Below, in pieces: positions 18,251-28,013 of a stretch of DNA of 64,000 bases. The notes below the pieces were generated by a model, which worked only from the letters and a program-made list of their open reading frames with translations, was not told the DNA's origin and made no database searches. Source of the DNA: Asticcacaulis taihuensis. Its GTDB lineage: Bacteria > Pseudomonadota > Alphaproteobacteria > Caulobacterales > Caulobacteraceae. The stretch is from contig NZ_FMTS01000006.1 of assembly GCF_900100255.1 (NCBI RefSeq), forward strand, positions 62,001-126,000, written 5' to 3'. Numbering within the stretch: position 1 is the stretch's first letter; each line of letters opens with the position of its first letter. The position numbers and the translations under genes are program-made.

Positions 18251-18937
18251 ATGTCCGAAGAAAATACACCGTCCGCCGAATGGGGCCCGATGCGCTCTTT
18301 CGGGCGCATCAAGTCACGCAAGCTGAAGCCGCAGCAGGCCAGCCTGTTCGATACCCTGCTGCCCCGGATCGAGGCGAATGACGCCCACGTTGCTGCCGCC
18401 TTGGCCTCCGGCCGTGACCTGTGGCTGGAAATCGGCTTCGGCGGCGGTGAGCATCTGGCGGCCCAGGCAGCCCGAAATCCGGATGTCACCCTGATCGGCT
18501 GCGAACCCTTCCTCAATGGCGTCGGCTCGGCCTTGCGCCATATCGCGGACGGGGATTTGAAAAACGTGCTGATCCTGCCGGGTGATGCGCGCCCGCTGCT
18601 CGACAGCCTGCCGGAAGCCTCCCTAAGCCGTATTTTCATCCTCTTCGCCGATCCGTGGCCCAAGGCGCGGCACAACAAGCGCCGCTTTATTCAGGCGGAA
18701 ACCATTGCCGCCTTCGCACGCGCGCTGAAACCCGGCGGCACGGTGCGTTTCGCCACCGACTGGGCGGATTATGCTGACTGGGCGCTGGAACGCTTCCTGG
18801 CCAGTCCGGATTTCAACTGGCCGGCGCAATCACAGTCCGACTGGAATACCGCACCCGCCGATCATGTCACCACGCGCTATGAGACCAAGGGCCTGGGTGA
18901 CTGCGCGCCGGTGTTTTTCGATTTCGTGCGTAAATAG
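18251..18937 (+). CDS. trmB: tRNA (guanine46-N7)-methyltransferase
   Basis: The 228-residue Rossmann methyltransferase has the SAM site LEIGFGGGEHLA and the TrmB-specific IFILFADPWPKARHNKRRF. The N-terminal MRSFGRIKSRKL is the family opening RxFGRR-like segment. It methylates G46 in the tRNA variable loop using SAM. The C-terminus with TRYETKGLGDCAPVFF matches the family's TxFE motif. It begins 75 bases after metK, behind a terminator. Confidence 0.94.
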   Translation: MSEENTPSAEWGPMRSFGRIKSRKLKPQQASLFDTLLPRIEANDAHVAAALASGRDLWLEIGFGGGEHLAAQAARNPDVTLIGCEPFLNGVGSALRHIADGDLKNVLILPGDARPLLDSLPEASLSRIFILFADPWPKARHNKRRFIQAETIAAFARALKPGGTVRFATDWADYADWALERFLASPDFNWPAQSQSDWNTAPADHVTTRYETKGLGDCAPVFFDFVRK

Positions 18938-19021
18938 TTCCCTTCACAACCGTGTGATGTGCCCTCTGGCCAAACCGGAAAAAGTAAGACATGGTTAACC
19001 CTTCACCGGGGGGGCGTGTGT

Positions 19022-19621
19022 ATGGAGCGGTTGCATAAGGTATCGGCGGGCTTTGTCTTCGCCTTTCTGTGCCTGCATTTTGCCAATCATTTTGTCGGCT
19101 TGCTGGGCATCGGGGCCCACGCGCAGTTCATGGATGCCGCCCGGCTGGTCTATCGTCATCCGGTTGTCGAAATGGCGATCATGCTGGCCTTTTTTATACA
19201 GATCCTGACCGGCATTCCCCTGATCATCGAAATCTGGACGCAGAAAAAGGATTTTGTCCATCAGCTCCAGGCGGCGTCCGGCCTGGTCATGGTGATCTTC
19301 ATCCTCGTCCATGTCGGTGTAATTGCGGTGGCGCGTATGGTTTTCAATCTTGATACCAATTTCGAATTCGCGGCGGCCACCTTTGCGCCGCCCCTGACCT
19401 ATGCCGCCTACGGTTTTTATGGCGCCGGCGTCTTTGCGCTGTTCATCCATTTCGGCTGTATTCTCTACGATGTCTTCAAGAAGACCAGCAAGCCCGTGGG
19501 CTGGCTGCTGCTGATCGCCGCCCTGGGTGTTGGTGGATATGCCACCTGGCTGCTGCTGATGATGTATTCCGGCCATCTGTATCCAATCACCATCCCTGAC
19601 GCGTACAGTCACCTGTTTTAA
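19022..19621 (+). CDS. Polytopic membrane protein resembling SdhC/fumarate-reductase cytochrome b
   Basis: The 199-residue protein has about five hydrophobic segments with histidines placed inside or beside them (RLHKVSAGFVF, LHFANHFVGL, FILVHVGVIAV, ALFIHFGCIL). This resembles the haem-b-binding four-helix fold of succinate dehydrogenase membrane anchors, but no SdhA/B genes are adjacent and the match is by pattern only. ATG 19022 is chosen because it puts the first helix at the start and has a G-rich site before it; a longer frame from 18959 is unlikely. Function unknown. Confidence 0.65.
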   Translation: MERLHKVSAGFVFAFLCLHFANHFVGLLGIGAHAQFMDAARLVYRHPVVEMAIMLAFFIQILTGIPLIIEIWTQKKDFVHQLQAASGLVMVIFILVHVGVIAVARMVFNLDTNFEFAAATFAPPLTYAAYGFYGAGVFALFIHFGCILYDVFKKTSKPVGWLLLIAALGVGGYATWLLLMMYSGHLYPITIPDAYSHLF

Positions 19622-19628
19622 ATTCTCC

Positions 19629-19657
19629 TTGGCAAAATAAAAAAGCGGGCCTATATA
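19629..19657 (+). promoter_or_regulatory. Sigma-70-type promoter of the rimP-nusA-infB operon
   Basis: TTGGCA (19629-19634), a 17-base spacer and TATATA (19652-19657) match the housekeeping promoter layout. Transcription would begin near 19664, about 77 bases before the rimP start. Confidence 0.65.
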
Positions 19658-19690
19658 GCTTGCCAACATGACCGATTGCCTAAAGGCGAC

Positions 19691-19724
19691 GGCGGCGGCC
19701 ACAGAGCCTGCCGCCTTTTTTATT
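19691..19724 (+). terminator. Attenuator-like hairpin in the rimP leader
   Basis: GGCGGC (19691-19696) pairs with GCCGCC (19710-19715), followed by six T residues and ATT. It lies between the promoter and the rimP start, so it would act on the operon's own transcript, which suggests attenuation or antitermination. Confidence 0.6.
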
Positions 19725-19740
19725 GCTTTAGAGACCCCAT

Positions 19741-20358
19741 TTGCGCGCCAAGACGACTGAAGAACGCAAGCTGCTGGAAGCCTTCGACCCCATCGCCGAA
19801 GCGCTGGAGCTGGATATTGTGCGTGTGCGCCTGCAAGGGTCGCGCGAGCCCGGTGGTTCGCGCTTCCTGCAGATCATGGCTGAGCGCAAGTCGGATGGTG
19901 ACATCAATGTCACCCAATGCGCCCGCCTGTCGCGCGCCATCTCGGCCTATATCGATGAGGTCGATCCGATCCCCGGTGAATTCACGCTTGAGGTGTCATC
20001 GCCCGGTATCGATCGCCCCTTGACGCGCCTCAAGGATTTCGACACCTACGAAGGTCTGGAAGCCCGTATCGAGCTGGATCGTCTGGCCGAAGGCCGCAAA
20101 CGTTTCCGCGGCGTACTGGCCGGCATCGAGGATGATCATATCGCCATCGATCTCGAGGGCGAAGAAGAGACCGCGCTCATCCCGTTCGACTGGGTGATCG
20201 ACGCCAAGCTGATCCTCAATGACGAGCTGATGAAGCGCGGCGCCGAGGCCAAGGCAGCGCGCGGTGATGAGGACGAAGAAGAAGACGAAGATTTTGACGA
20301 CGACTTCGAGGATGATGAAGACCTTGAAGACGATGAACCCGCTAACGACGATAAGTAA
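19741..20358 (+). CDS. rimP: Ribosome maturation factor RimP
   Basis: The 205-residue protein has the RimP core: [13 protein letters not shown], then [40 protein letters not shown], and a C-terminal SH3-like domain. It assists 30S assembly. The last 35 or so residues are almost purely Asp/Glu ([18 protein letters not shown]), a longer acidic tail than in enterobacteria. The start is TTG at 19741. It is the first gene of the operon with nusA, ten bases upstream of it. Confidence 0.94.
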   Translation: MRAKTTEERKLLEAFDPIAEALELDIVRVRLQGSREPGGSRFLQIMAERKSDGDINVTQCARLSRAISAYIDEVDPIPGEFTLEVSSPGIDRPLTRLKDFDTYEGLEARIELDRLAEGRKRFRGVLAGIEDDHIAIDLEGEEETALIPFDWVIDAKLILNDELMKRGAEAKAARGDEDEEEDEDFDDDFEDDEDLEDDEPANDDK

Positions 20359-20367
20359 GGAACTCAG

Positions 20368-22041
20368 ATGAGCTTCACCGGAATCAGCGCCAATCGCCAG
20401 GAACTGCTGCAGATCGCAGAGGCCGTGGCGCGTGAAAAGTCGATCGACAAGACCGTGGTCATCGCCTCCATCGAGGAAGCGATCCAGAAGGCCGCTCGTT
20501 CGCGCTATGGCGCCGAGCACGACATCCGCGTCTATATCGACCCCCGCACCGGCGAAATGACCATCACCCGCCACATCACCGTGGTGCCGGATGAGGAACT
20601 GGAAAACGAATACGCACAGAAGACCCTGACCGAAGCCCTGCGCGACGACAAGGAAGCCTTTGTTGGCAAGGAATATTCCGAAATCCTGCCGCCTTTCGAG
20701 CTGGGCCGGGTCCAGACCCAGATGGCCCGCCAGGTGGTGACGCACAAGGTGCGCGAAGCCGAGCGCGAAAAGCAGTATGACGAGTACAAGGACCGCGTCG
20801 GTGAAATCGTCAACGGCACGGTCCGCCGCGTCGAATACGGCAATGTCATCGTCGATCTCGGCAAGGGCGAAGGTATCATGCGCCGCGACCAGTCGATCCC
20901 GCGCGAAGCCTTCCAGGTCAATGACCGTATCCGCGCCTATATATATGACGTGCGCCGCGAGACAAAGGGGCCGCAGATCATGCTGTCGCGCGCTCACGGC
21001 GGCTTCATGGCCAAGCTGTTCGCTCAAGAGGTGCCGGAAATCTATGACGGCGTGATCGAGATCAAGTCGGTGTCGCGCGATCCGGGGTCGCGCGCCAAGA
21101 TGGCCGTCCTGTCGAATGACAACTCGATCGATCCGGTTGGCGCCTGCGTCGGTATGCGCGGCTCGCGCGTTCAGGCCGTCGTCGCCGAATTGCAAAACGA
21201 AAAGATCGACATCATCCAGTGGTCGCCCGATGAAGCCACCTTCATCGTCAATGCCCTCGCCCCGGCCGAAGTCTCGAAGGTCGTGCTTGATGAAGAAGAA
21301 GACCGCGTTGAAGTGGTGGTGCCGGACGAACAACTGTCGCTGGCCATTGGCCGTCGCGGCCAGAACGTTCGCCTGGCTTCGCAACTGACCGGCTGGCAGG
21401 TCGATATCATCACGGAATCGCAAGACTCCGAGCGTCGCCAGAAGGAATTTGCCGAGCGCACCGCCCTCTTCCAGGAAGCGCTCGATGTCGATGAAGTCAT
21501 CGCGCAACTGCTGGTCACAGAAGGGTTCAGCTCGATCGAGGATTTGGCCTTCGTTGATGAAAACGAAATCGCCGTCATCGAAGGCTTCGACGAGGAGACC
21601 GCTTCCGAACTCCAGGCCCGCGCCCGTGACTATCTCGAACGCGAAGCCACCGAGCAGGACAACAAGCGCAAGGAACTGGGCGTCGAAGATGGCGTGCTGG
21701 ATATTCAGGGCATCACCCTGCCGATGGCGGTCGCGCTCGGTCAGGCCGGCGTCAAGACGATCGAAGACCTGGCCGACCTGGCGACCGATGAAATCCGTGG
21801 CGGTTTCGAGCAAAAGGGCGGCGAGCGCGTGCGCGTCCCCGGCGCCCTGGAATCGTTCAACCTGTCGGTGACCGATGCCGAGGCTCTGATCCTCAATGCC
21901 CGCGTTGCCGCCGGCTGGATCGAAGCACCAGAACCGGAAGAGGTGGTCGAAGAAGAGGCTTATGAAGAAGCGGGCGCTTTCGAGGACGAAGGCACTGCAG
22001 TAGCTGAGGAGGGCGAAGATGTCGCCGACTCCGAACAATGA
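20368..22041 (+). CDS. nusA: Transcription termination/antitermination factor NusA
   Basis: The 557-residue protein shows the NusA order: N-terminal RNA-polymerase-binding domain (residues 1-130), S1 domain ([20 protein letters not shown]), two KH domains ([20 protein letters not shown] and [20 protein letters not shown]), then helix-hairpin-helix acidic repeats and a Glu-rich tail. It modulates pausing, termination and rRNA antitermination. The acidic C-terminal repeats are present, so the protein is full length. The downstream ylxR gene begins inside it. Confidence 0.96.
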   Translation: MSFTGISANRQELLQIAEAVAREKSIDKTVVIASIEEAIQKAARSRYGAEHDIRVYIDPRTGEMTITRHITVVPDEELENEYAQKTLTEALRDDKEAFVGKEYSEILPPFELGRVQTQMARQVVTHKVREAEREKQYDEYKDRVGEIVNGTVRRVEYGNVIVDLGKGEGIMRRDQSIPREAFQVNDRIRAYIYDVRRETKGPQIMLSRAHGGFMAKLFAQEVPEIYDGVIEIKSVSRDPGSRAKMAVLSNDNSIDPVGACVGMRGSRVQAVVAELQNEKIDIIQWSPDEATFIVNALAPAEVSKVVLDEEEDRVEVVVPDEQLSLAIGRRGQNVRLASQLTGWQVDIITESQDSERRQKEFAERTALFQEALDVDEVIAQLLVTEGFSSIEDLAFVDENEIAVIEGFDEETASELQARARDYLEREATEQDNKRKELGVEDGVLDIQGITLPMAVALGQAGVKTIEDLADLATDEIRGGFEQKGGERVRVPGALESFNLSVTDAEALILNARVAAGWIEAPEPEEVVEEEAYEEAGAFEDEGTAVAEEGEDVADSEQ

Positions 22042-22717
22042 GCCCGCGCTTTTAACCGATACTGATGACGCGCTGGTCCTTGGGGAAACGGCCAAGGGTC
22101 AGCCGCAGCGCCGCGATATTGCCAGCGGTGAGACGGTCCCAACGGACGGTCTCATACGCTTTGTCGTGTCTCCGGAAGGGGTGCTGACGCCGGACATCGC
22201 CCACAAGCTGCCGGGTCGCGGCCTGTGGGTCGCTTCGGAACGCGGCGCCCTTGAAATCGCGCTGAAAAAGAACATATTTAGTCGTGCGGCCAAGCGACAG
22301 GTCAAGGCCGAGCCCGATCTCATTCCTTTGGTGCACGATCTGCTGCGCCGCCGCTGCCTTGATCTTCTCGGTCTGGCCCGGCGTGAAGGCGGGATCGTCA
22401 ACGGTTTCGAAAAAGCGCTGGCCGCCGTCAAGTCGGGCAAGGCCGGCTGGATCATCGAGGCTGCGGATGGCGCGGAAGACGGCCGCAGGCGTATTTTATA
22501 CGCCGGCAGTCAGCAAACCCCCTCGCCAAACGTCTGCGGAAGCTTTAGTAACGCCGAATTAAGTTTGGCTTTGGGCACAGAAAATGCCATACACGTCGCA
22601 CTCCTGTCGGGGCGGCGCGTGCAGCGTTGGTCTTTGGAAATGAAAAGACTGTCGGGCTTCGAACCCCTGGTGCCGGAAGGCTGGGTAAGAAGGCCGGAGC
22701 CCGAAACGCCCGGTTAG
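22019..22717 (+). CDS. YlxR/DUF448 domain fused to an L7Ae-like RNA-binding domain
   Basis: The 232-residue protein has a DUF448 (YlxR) domain at about residues 25-80, with GLIRFVVSPEGVLTPDIAHK and LPGRGLWVASER, and an L7Ae-like domain (DLLGLARREGGIVNGFEKAL, about residues 115-150). This fused form is typical in alphaproteobacteria and sits between nusA and infB. The usual RxCI(V)T/SG motif at the domain start reads QRRDIASGE here, with Asp in place of Cys. It overlaps nusA by 23 bases. YlxR is an RNA-binding protein proposed to bind RNase P in some species. Confidence 0.88.
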   Translation: MSPTPNNEPALLTDTDDALVLGETAKGQPQRRDIASGETVPTDGLIRFVVSPEGVLTPDIAHKLPGRGLWVASERGALEIALKKNIFSRAAKRQVKAEPDLIPLVHDLLRRRCLDLLGLARREGGIVNGFEKALAAVKSGKAGWIIEAADGAEDGRRRILYAGSQQTPSPNVCGSFSNAELSLALGTENAIHVALLSGRRVQRWSLEMKRLSGFEPLVPEGWVRRPEPETPG

Positions 22718-22896
22718 TATCGGGCAAGAGACTGTGAGTGTTGGTTCTTCTGCCCTGACTGTATACGGCCACGGTAATGATCGAGCGCTCGTGACGCGGA
22801 CGGCTGATCCCTGATCGGACGCCCGAATGACGATATTATTGAAACAGAAGTCCGGCACTCGGGTCAGGCTTCGCAAAAGGTTAGTAGACAAGCCGG

Positions 22897-25800
22897 ATGA
22901 GCGACGGAAAAGACGACAAGAACAACGACCAGCCTGCCAATCGTGAGCGCGCGCCGCTGACGCTGAAGCCGCGTGTCGGTGGCAATGTTTCGACAGGTAC
23001 GGTCAAGCAAAGCTTCAGCCATGGCCGTTCGAAGACGGTGGTGGTGGAAACCAAGCGCCGCATTGGTGCCCCGCCCGCCGGCGCGGGAACCGGTCATGTG
23101 CGTCCCGCCGCGCCTGAAATCAACCGTCCGCAACAGTCCCAGGCCCCGCGTCCGGCGCAAGGCGCCCCGCGCCCTCAAGGTGGCAGCGCTGGCGGTTTGC
23201 GTCAGGAGGAGCAGGAAGCGCGTCAGCGCGCTATTGCCGCCGCCCTCGCCGATCAGGAACGCAAGGCCGCCGAAGCCCGCGCCGCCGCGGCCCGTGCCGA
23301 AGCCGCCAAACCGGCGCCGGTTGTCCCGCAGGCGCCCCAGCCGGCCGCTCCGGCCGCGGACTTAAGCCCGCGTGCCTCTGAGCAACCCGCGGCCGTGACG
23401 CCCCAGGCCCCGCAACCCGCGCCCGCCGCGCCGGCGCCCCAGCAGCCGGCCTTCCGCAACGAGCGTGCCCCGCGTACCGATGCGCCGCGTTATGACCAGC
23501 GCGCCGAGCGTCCGCAGGGCCAGCGCTCCGATGCGCCGCGCGGCGAACGTACGCCCTATCCATCACGCGATCCGAATACGTCGCGTCCGGCCTATCCTCC
23601 CAGAGACGGACAGCGCGACGGTCAACGCAGCGATGCGCCGCGCGGCGATCGTCCACAAGGTGATCGCCCATACACGCCGCGTGATCCGAACGCCCCGCGG
23701 CCGCCGCGCGATCCCAATCGTCCGTTCACGCCGCGTGATCCAAACGCCCCGCGTACCCCGCGTGATCCGAACGCGCCGCGCGGCGAAACGGTCCGCTACA
23801 ATGTCAACTCACCGCGGCCGCCACGTCCCGGTGCTGGCGTGGCTGCCAATGCACCTTCTACGCCGGAAGTCGATCGTATCCGTTCGTCGCGCGGCGCCAC
23901 CGGTGTGGCCGGCAAGGCGCTTGATACCCGCAAGACGGATGACGATGATCGCGGCACCAAGCGCGGCAAGGCCGGCGCGCCGGTCAAGGCCGTGTCGCAG
24001 ACCCGTGGTGAACCCAAGCGCCGCGAGGGCCGCCTGACCCTGCAGGCCGTTGTCGGTGACGACGAGGGCACCGCCGACCGGATGCGCTCGCTGGCTTCGG
24101 TCCGCCGCGCCCGCGAACGTGAACGCGAAAAGCGCAAGGGCCATACCACCGAGCAGGCGCGCGTCTCCCGCGAAGTGGTTATCCCTGACATCATCACCGT
24201 GCAGGAACTGTCCAACCGTATGGCTGTCCGTGCCGTCGACATCATCAAGTTCCTGATGCGTCAGGGCATGATGCTGAAAATCAACGACGTGATCGATACC
24301 GATACCGCCGAACTGGTGGCTTCGGAATTTGGCCACACCGTCAAGCGGGTTTCGGAATCTGACGTTCTGGAAGGCTTCATCGACGCCGAGGATCATTCAG
24401 ACGACACCGCGCCGCGCCCGCCGGTGGTGGCCGTCATGGGTCACGTCGACCACGGCAAGACCTCGCTGCTCGACGCCCTGCGCAAGGCGGATGTGGCTTC
24501 CGGCGAAGCCGGCGGCATCACCCAGCATATCGGCGCCTATCAGGTTCGCCTGCCTTCGGGCGACAAGGTGACCTTCCTCGATACGCCGGGTCACGCCGCC
24601 TTCTCGGCCATGCGCGCCCGCGGCGCCAATGTCACGGATATCGTGGTGCTGGTCGTGGCGGCGGATGACGGCGTCATGCCGCAGACGATCGAAGCCATCA
24701 ACCACGCCCGCGCCGCCAAGACGCCGATGATCGTGGCGATCAACAAGATCGACAAGCCGGGCGCCAAGCCGCAAAACATCATCAACGAGCTGCTCCAGCA
24801 CGAAGTGGTGGTGGAAAGCCTCGGCGGCGACACCCAGGTGGTCGAGGTTTCGGCCAAGACAAAGCAGGGCCTTGATCAACTGATCGAAGCCATCCTGCTC
24901 CAGGCGGAAGTGCTTGACCTGCGCGCCAATCCGGATCGCACGGCCGAGGGCATTGTCATCGAATCCAAGCTCGACAAGGGCCGGGGCCCGGTGGCCACCG
25001 TCCTGGTCAAGCGCGGTACGCTGAAGCGCGGTGATATTCTGGTCGCCGGTTCGAGCTTCGGCCGCGTCCGCGCCCTGATCAATGAGCGCAATGAGCAACT
25101 GAGCGAAGCTGGTCCTTCGGAGCCGGTGGAAGTTCTGGGGCTCGACGGCGCACCGGAACCGGGAGAAGCCTTCGCTGTGGTGGAAAATGACGCCCGCGCC
25201 CGTGAAATCACGGAATACCGCGAACGCGTCCGCCGTGAAAAGACCATCGCCCCGGTCGGCGCCGTGTCGCTCACTGACATGATGAGCAAGCTGGCTGACA
25301 AGAAGGTCAAGGAACTGCCGCTCATCATCAAGTCGGACGTGCAGGGGTCTGGTGAAGCCATTGTCGGCTCGCTCGACAAGCTGGCCACCGACGAGGTCCG
25401 TGCGCGGATCATCCATTCGGCCGCCGGCGCTATCACCGAGTCCGACGTGCAGCTTGCCAAGGGCTCGGGCGCGCCGATCATCGGCTTCAACGTTCGTGCC
25501 GGCAAGCAAGCGCGTGACCTGGCCGAGCGCGAAGGCGTGGAAATCCGCTACTATTCGATCATTTATGACCTGATCGACGACATCAAGGGCGTACTGTCGG
25601 GCATGTTGGCGCCGATCCAGCGCGAAACCTTCCTCGGCAATGCCGAAATCCTCGAAGTCTTCGATATCTCGAAGGTCGGCAAGGTGGCGGGTTGTATCGT
25701 CAAGGAAGGCAAGATGCAGAAGGGCGCCCGCATCCGTATCCTGCGCGACGACGTCGTCATCCAGGAAATGGGCATTCTTTCGACGCTCAAGCGCTTCAAG

Positions 25801-25923
25801 GACGAGGTCAACGAGGTGCAGGTGTCGCAGGAATGCGGCATGGCCTTCAATGGCTTCCAGGATCTCAAGAAGGGCGATTTCATCGAATGCTTCACGGTTG
25901 AGGAAATCAAGCGCACCCTCTAA
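22897..25923 (+). CDS. infB: Translation initiation factor IF-2
   Basis: The 1008-residue GTPase has its G-domain motifs GHVDHGKTS (residue 515 on), DTPGHAAF and NKID, followed by domains II, III and IV that bind fMet-tRNA ([16 protein letters not shown] and the end VEEIKRTL). Before them lie an IF2_N-like helix ([20 protein letters not shown]) and a disordered Ala/Pro/Arg-rich region of about 350 residues containing tandem units of the type PRDPNAPR. It places initiator tRNA in the ribosomal P site. It is separated from ylxR by 179 bases with no gene. Confidence 0.97.
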   Translation: MSDGKDDKNNDQPANRERAPLTLKPRVGGNVSTGTVKQSFSHGRSKTVVVETKRRIGAPPAGAGTGHVRPAAPEINRPQQSQAPRPAQGAPRPQGGSAGGLRQEEQEARQRAIAAALADQERKAAEARAAAARAEAAKPAPVVPQAPQPAAPAADLSPRASEQPAAVTPQAPQPAPAAPAPQQPAFRNERAPRTDAPRYDQRAERPQGQRSDAPRGERTPYPSRDPNTSRPAYPPRDGQRDGQRSDAPRGDRPQGDRPYTPRDPNAPRPPRDPNRPFTPRDPNAPRTPRDPNAPRGETVRYNVNSPRPPRPGAGVAANAPSTPEVDRIRSSRGATGVAGKALDTRKTDDDDRGTKRGKAGAPVKAVSQTRGEPKRREGRLTLQAVVGDDEGTADRMRSLASVRRAREREREKRKGHTTEQARVSREVVIPDIITVQELSNRMAVRAVDIIKFLMRQGMMLKINDVIDTDTAELVASEFGHTVKRVSESDVLEGFIDAEDHSDDTAPRPPVVAVMGHVDHGKTSLLDALRKADVASGEAGGITQHIGAYQVRLPSGDKVTFLDTPGHAAFSAMRARGANVTDIVVLVVAADDGVMPQTIEAINHARAAKTPMIVAINKIDKPGAKPQNIINELLQHEVVVESLGGDTQVVEVSAKTKQGLDQLIEAILLQAEVLDLRANPDRTAEGIVIESKLDKGRGPVATVLVKRGTLKRGDILVAGSSFGRVRALINERNEQLSEAGPSEPVEVLGLDGAPEPGEAFAVVENDARAREITEYRERVRREKTIAPVGAVSLTDMMSKLADKKVKELPLIIKSDVQGSGEAIVGSLDKLATDEVRARIIHSAAGAITESDVQLAKGSGAPIIGFNVRAGKQARDLAEREGVEIRYYSIIYDLIDDIKGVLSGMLAPIQRETFLGNAEILEVFDISKVGKVAGCIVKEGKMQKGARIRILRDDVVIQEMGILSTLKRFKDEVNEVQVSQECGMAFNGFQDLKKGDFIECFTVEEIKRTL

Positions 25924-25936
25924 TCGTTAAAACGCT

Positions 25937-25970
25937 TTTGGCCCGGATCATTCCGGGCCAAATTCGTTTT
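25937..25970 (+). terminator. Terminator after infB
   Basis: TTTGGCCCGGA (25937-25947) and TCCGGGCCAAA (25952-25962) form an 11-bp perfect stem with a TCAT loop, followed by TTCGTTTT. It ends the rimP-infB operon before rbfA, which lies 3.6 kb further on. Confidence 0.75.
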
Positions 25971-26005
25971 AGGGTTTGAGTTGTTAGGGTTTCTGAGAAT
26001 GTTGC

Positions 26006-26037
26006 GGGGTGTGGGGTCTATGACCCCACGACTTTTT
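26006..26037. repeat. Intergenic hairpin repeat, copy 2 (GGGTC-NNN-GACCC family)
   Basis: GTGGGGTC (26011-26018) and GACCCCAC (26022-26029) form a perfect 8-bp stem around TAT, preceded by GGGG and followed by ACTTTTT. It follows the infB terminator. Confidence 0.7.
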
Positions 26038-26052
26038 GTTTGGGGGATAAAC

Positions 26053-26412
26053 GTGCCGGTAATTTTTATTCCATTCAGCATATTCTTTATTTGCTGCGCA
26101 TCGCAGTTCTACTTCATCCGCCGCGTGCGGCAGATGCTAGTTGAGCGACATCCCGAAATATGGGCGGGCATATCAAAGCGGGCATGGTTTGTAGATAATG
26201 CCGTTGCAAAATTTATATGGTGGAGGAAAGACAAGCGCTTAAACGATCCGGAACTGACTAGGGTCGTGAAGCAAGGCGCTTTCCTATATTATCTCGCGCT
26301 TTTCGTTTGGGTTATTTATGCAGGATTGCTGGTTACAGGCTTAGGTTTCGCGCAAATTTCCTTTGATCAAATGCCCGCATGGATCGAAAGTCTCAAATCC
26401 ATATTTCATTAG
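26053..26412 (+). CDS. Small two-helix membrane protein, possibly UspB-like
   Basis: The 119-residue product has an N-terminal membrane segment (VIFIPFSIFFICCASQFYF) and a C-terminal one (GAFLYYLALFVWVIYAGLLV) with a cytosolic loop LVERHPEIWAGISKRAW between them. The layout and the His-Pro-Glu-x-Trp plus Asn-Asp-Pro-Glu-Leu motifs recall UspB-type proteins, but I hold that loosely. I chose GTG 26053 because GGGGGA lies five bases before it; the frame open from 25981 would read through the hairpin repeat. Base composition is more AT-rich than its neighbours. Function unknown. Confidence 0.55.
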   Translation: MPVIFIPFSIFFICCASQFYFIRRVRQMLVERHPEIWAGISKRAWFVDNAVAKFIWWRKDKRLNDPELTRVVKQGAFLYYLALFVWVIYAGLLVTGLGFAQISFDQMPAWIESLKSIFH

Positions 26413-26474
26413 GCGATTGGTTCTTTCTTTTGAAACCTTCCACTTTTTCAATCATTTCCTGCTATAGCGCTTGA

Positions 26475-27353
26475 ATGCTCGACACGACCGACTTTGACCC
26501 CGCCCATTATGTCCTGATCATCAAGTGCCCGGATACGCGCGGCATTGTGGCGGCCGTTTCCGGCTACCTGAATGACAACGACATTTCGATCGTTGAATCC
26601 AACCAGTTCAATGACGCTTTAGGCGACATGTTCTATGTCCGCGTGGTGTTCCGGCAGGCCGGTCCGAAGATGCCGCCGATGGCGACCCTGCGTGACGGTT
26701 TCAAGCCGATCGCGCACCGCTTTTCCATGGACTGGGAGATCCACAGCCTGGCCAACAAGCCCAGGGTGCTGATCGCGGTATCGAAGTTCGGCCACTGCCT
26801 GAATGAGCTGCTCTATCGCTGGCGGTCCGGCCTGCTGCCGGTCGATATCATCTGCGTGATGTCAAACCACGACGATATGCGGTCTCTGGTCGAATGGAGC
26901 GGCATTCCCTATGTCTGCCTGCCGACCAAAGGCATTGGCAAGGCGGAGCAGGAGGCCGAGTTTCTCAAGCTGATCGAGGATTACCAGGCGGACCTTGTGG
27001 TGCTGGCGCGCTATATGCAGATTCTGTCGGACGATCTGGCGCGCCGGCTGGAAGGGCGCTGCATCAATATCCACCATTCATTCCTGCCCAGTTTCAAGGG
27101 CGCCAAGCCCTATCACCAGGCGCACGCGCGCGGCGTGAAGATTATCGGCGCCACGGCGCACTATGTCACGTCGGATCTGGATGAGGGCCCGATCATCGAG
27201 CAGGACGTCCAGCGCGTCCATCACGGCCTGACGCCGGAACAATTGGTGGCCATTGGCCAGGATATAGAGGCAAGGGTGCTGGCGCGGGCCGTAACGTGGC
27301 ACGCCGAGCGCCGGGTGATCATCAACGGCGCGAAGACGGTTGTTTTCAGCTAG
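26475..27353 (+). CDS. purU: Formyltetrahydrofolate deformylase
   Basis: The 292-residue enzyme hydrolyses 10-formyl-THF to formate and THF, balancing one-carbon pools and supplying formate to purine synthesis. An N-terminal ACT domain (VLIIKCPDTRGIVAAVSGYL) is followed by the formyltransferase fold with the catalytic Asn and His in INIHHSFLPSFKGA and the Asp in TSDLDEGPIIEQD. Length is normal. It sits between infB and rbfA without functional linkage to either. It converges with and overlaps the next minus-strand gene by four bases. Confidence 0.94.
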   Translation: MLDTTDFDPAHYVLIIKCPDTRGIVAAVSGYLNDNDISIVESNQFNDALGDMFYVRVVFRQAGPKMPPMATLRDGFKPIAHRFSMDWEIHSLANKPRVLIAVSKFGHCLNELLYRWRSGLLPVDIICVMSNHDDMRSLVEWSGIPYVCLPTKGIGKAEQEAEFLKLIEDYQADLVVLARYMQILSDDLARRLEGRCINIHHSFLPSFKGAKPYHQAHARGVKIIGATAHYVTSDLDEGPIIEQDVQRVHHGLTPEQLVAIGQDIEARVLARAVTWHAERRVIINGAKTVVFS

Positions 27354-27571
27354 AAGATAATCTTGAAAACGGCGATCCAGAAGATCGAGCAATAAACCGT
27401 CAGTCCCGCAAGCGTATAGATAAAGGGATACTTGCGATCATCAGTGGCGGCGCGAACATGTTCGCGGCTGCCGAATATACGGTCGAAATCCTGCTGCGCC
27501 ATAAAGGCCGATATATAGGGAGCTTGTGCATAGCAGATGGCCGTAGCGGATTGGCGGGAAGTACTTTGCAT
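27350..27571 (-). CDS. Small C-terminally anchored membrane protein (paralogue of 27744-28013)
   Basis: The 73-residue protein has a polar N-terminal half and a single C-terminal membrane helix. The end, KYPFIYTLAGLTVYCSIFW plus a hydrophobic tail, aligns with the neighbouring 89-residue protein (KIPFAITLAATFIICSAVW): K-x-PF-x-x-TLA, then CS and W at the same spacing. No family or function is recognised. There is no clear ribosome site at the ATG; a shorter start at Met 24 is possible. The region has lower GC than the housekeeping genes. Confidence 0.5.
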   Translation of the reverse strand: MQSTSRQSATAICYAQAPYISAFMAQQDFDRIFGSREHVRAATDDRKYPFIYTLAGLTVYCSIFWIAVFKIIF

Positions 27572-27743
27572 AAGGGTCTGGGGGCTAGAGGGACAAAAAA
27601 CGCTTATTTGGGGTATTACACGCGCGGAATCTGGCTTTTTTGGGTTTAAAAAAGAAATGGGTCATAAGAAATTAATACTTTTGTAAAAAGCACCCATAAC
27701 GATTCGCCTTTAAAGACAAAAATACCCAGCCTCACCGGCTTTG

Positions 27744-28013
27744 TTAGCGGTTCAAGAGTTTGATGATTGCGTAGGCTATGCCAAACCATACGGCGCTGCA
27801 GATTATGAAGGTAGCCGCCAGCGTAATGGCAAAAGGAATTTTCTTGTCAGCGGGATCTTCAATGCCCTGGTCTGCCTCGGTTTGTGAGGGCAGGGGCGTA
27901 TAGCTTAACAGGTATGATGCTTCATTCTTTTTGACCGCGTCGTCAAAACCGAAGGTATCACTCGGAACATATTTCGCCAAAACAGGTACTCCACTAACAC
28001 CATAATACACCAA
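27744..28013 (-). CDS. Small C-terminally anchored membrane protein (paralogue of 27350-27571)
   Basis: The 89-residue protein has a polar N-terminal region with many acidic residues and a C-terminal helix IPFAITLAATFIICSAVWFG ending in basic residues. It shares the motif K-x-PF-x-x-TLA-x(5)-CS-x-x-W with the upstream small protein, which suggests local duplication. The 294 bases after it, up to the DUF418 gene end, are AT-rich and show no gene. Function unknown. Confidence 0.5.
   Translation of the reverse strand: MVYYGVSGVPVLAKYVPSDTFGFDDAVKKNEASYLLSYTPLPSQTEADQGIEDPADKKIPFAITLAATFIICSAVWFGIAYAIIKLLNR

Noticed and set aside
19996-22095. 699-codon minus-strand frame opposite rimP and nusA
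   Set aside because: It is fully antisense to two strongly supported genes and results from their third-position GC bias; its translation has no recognisable domain.
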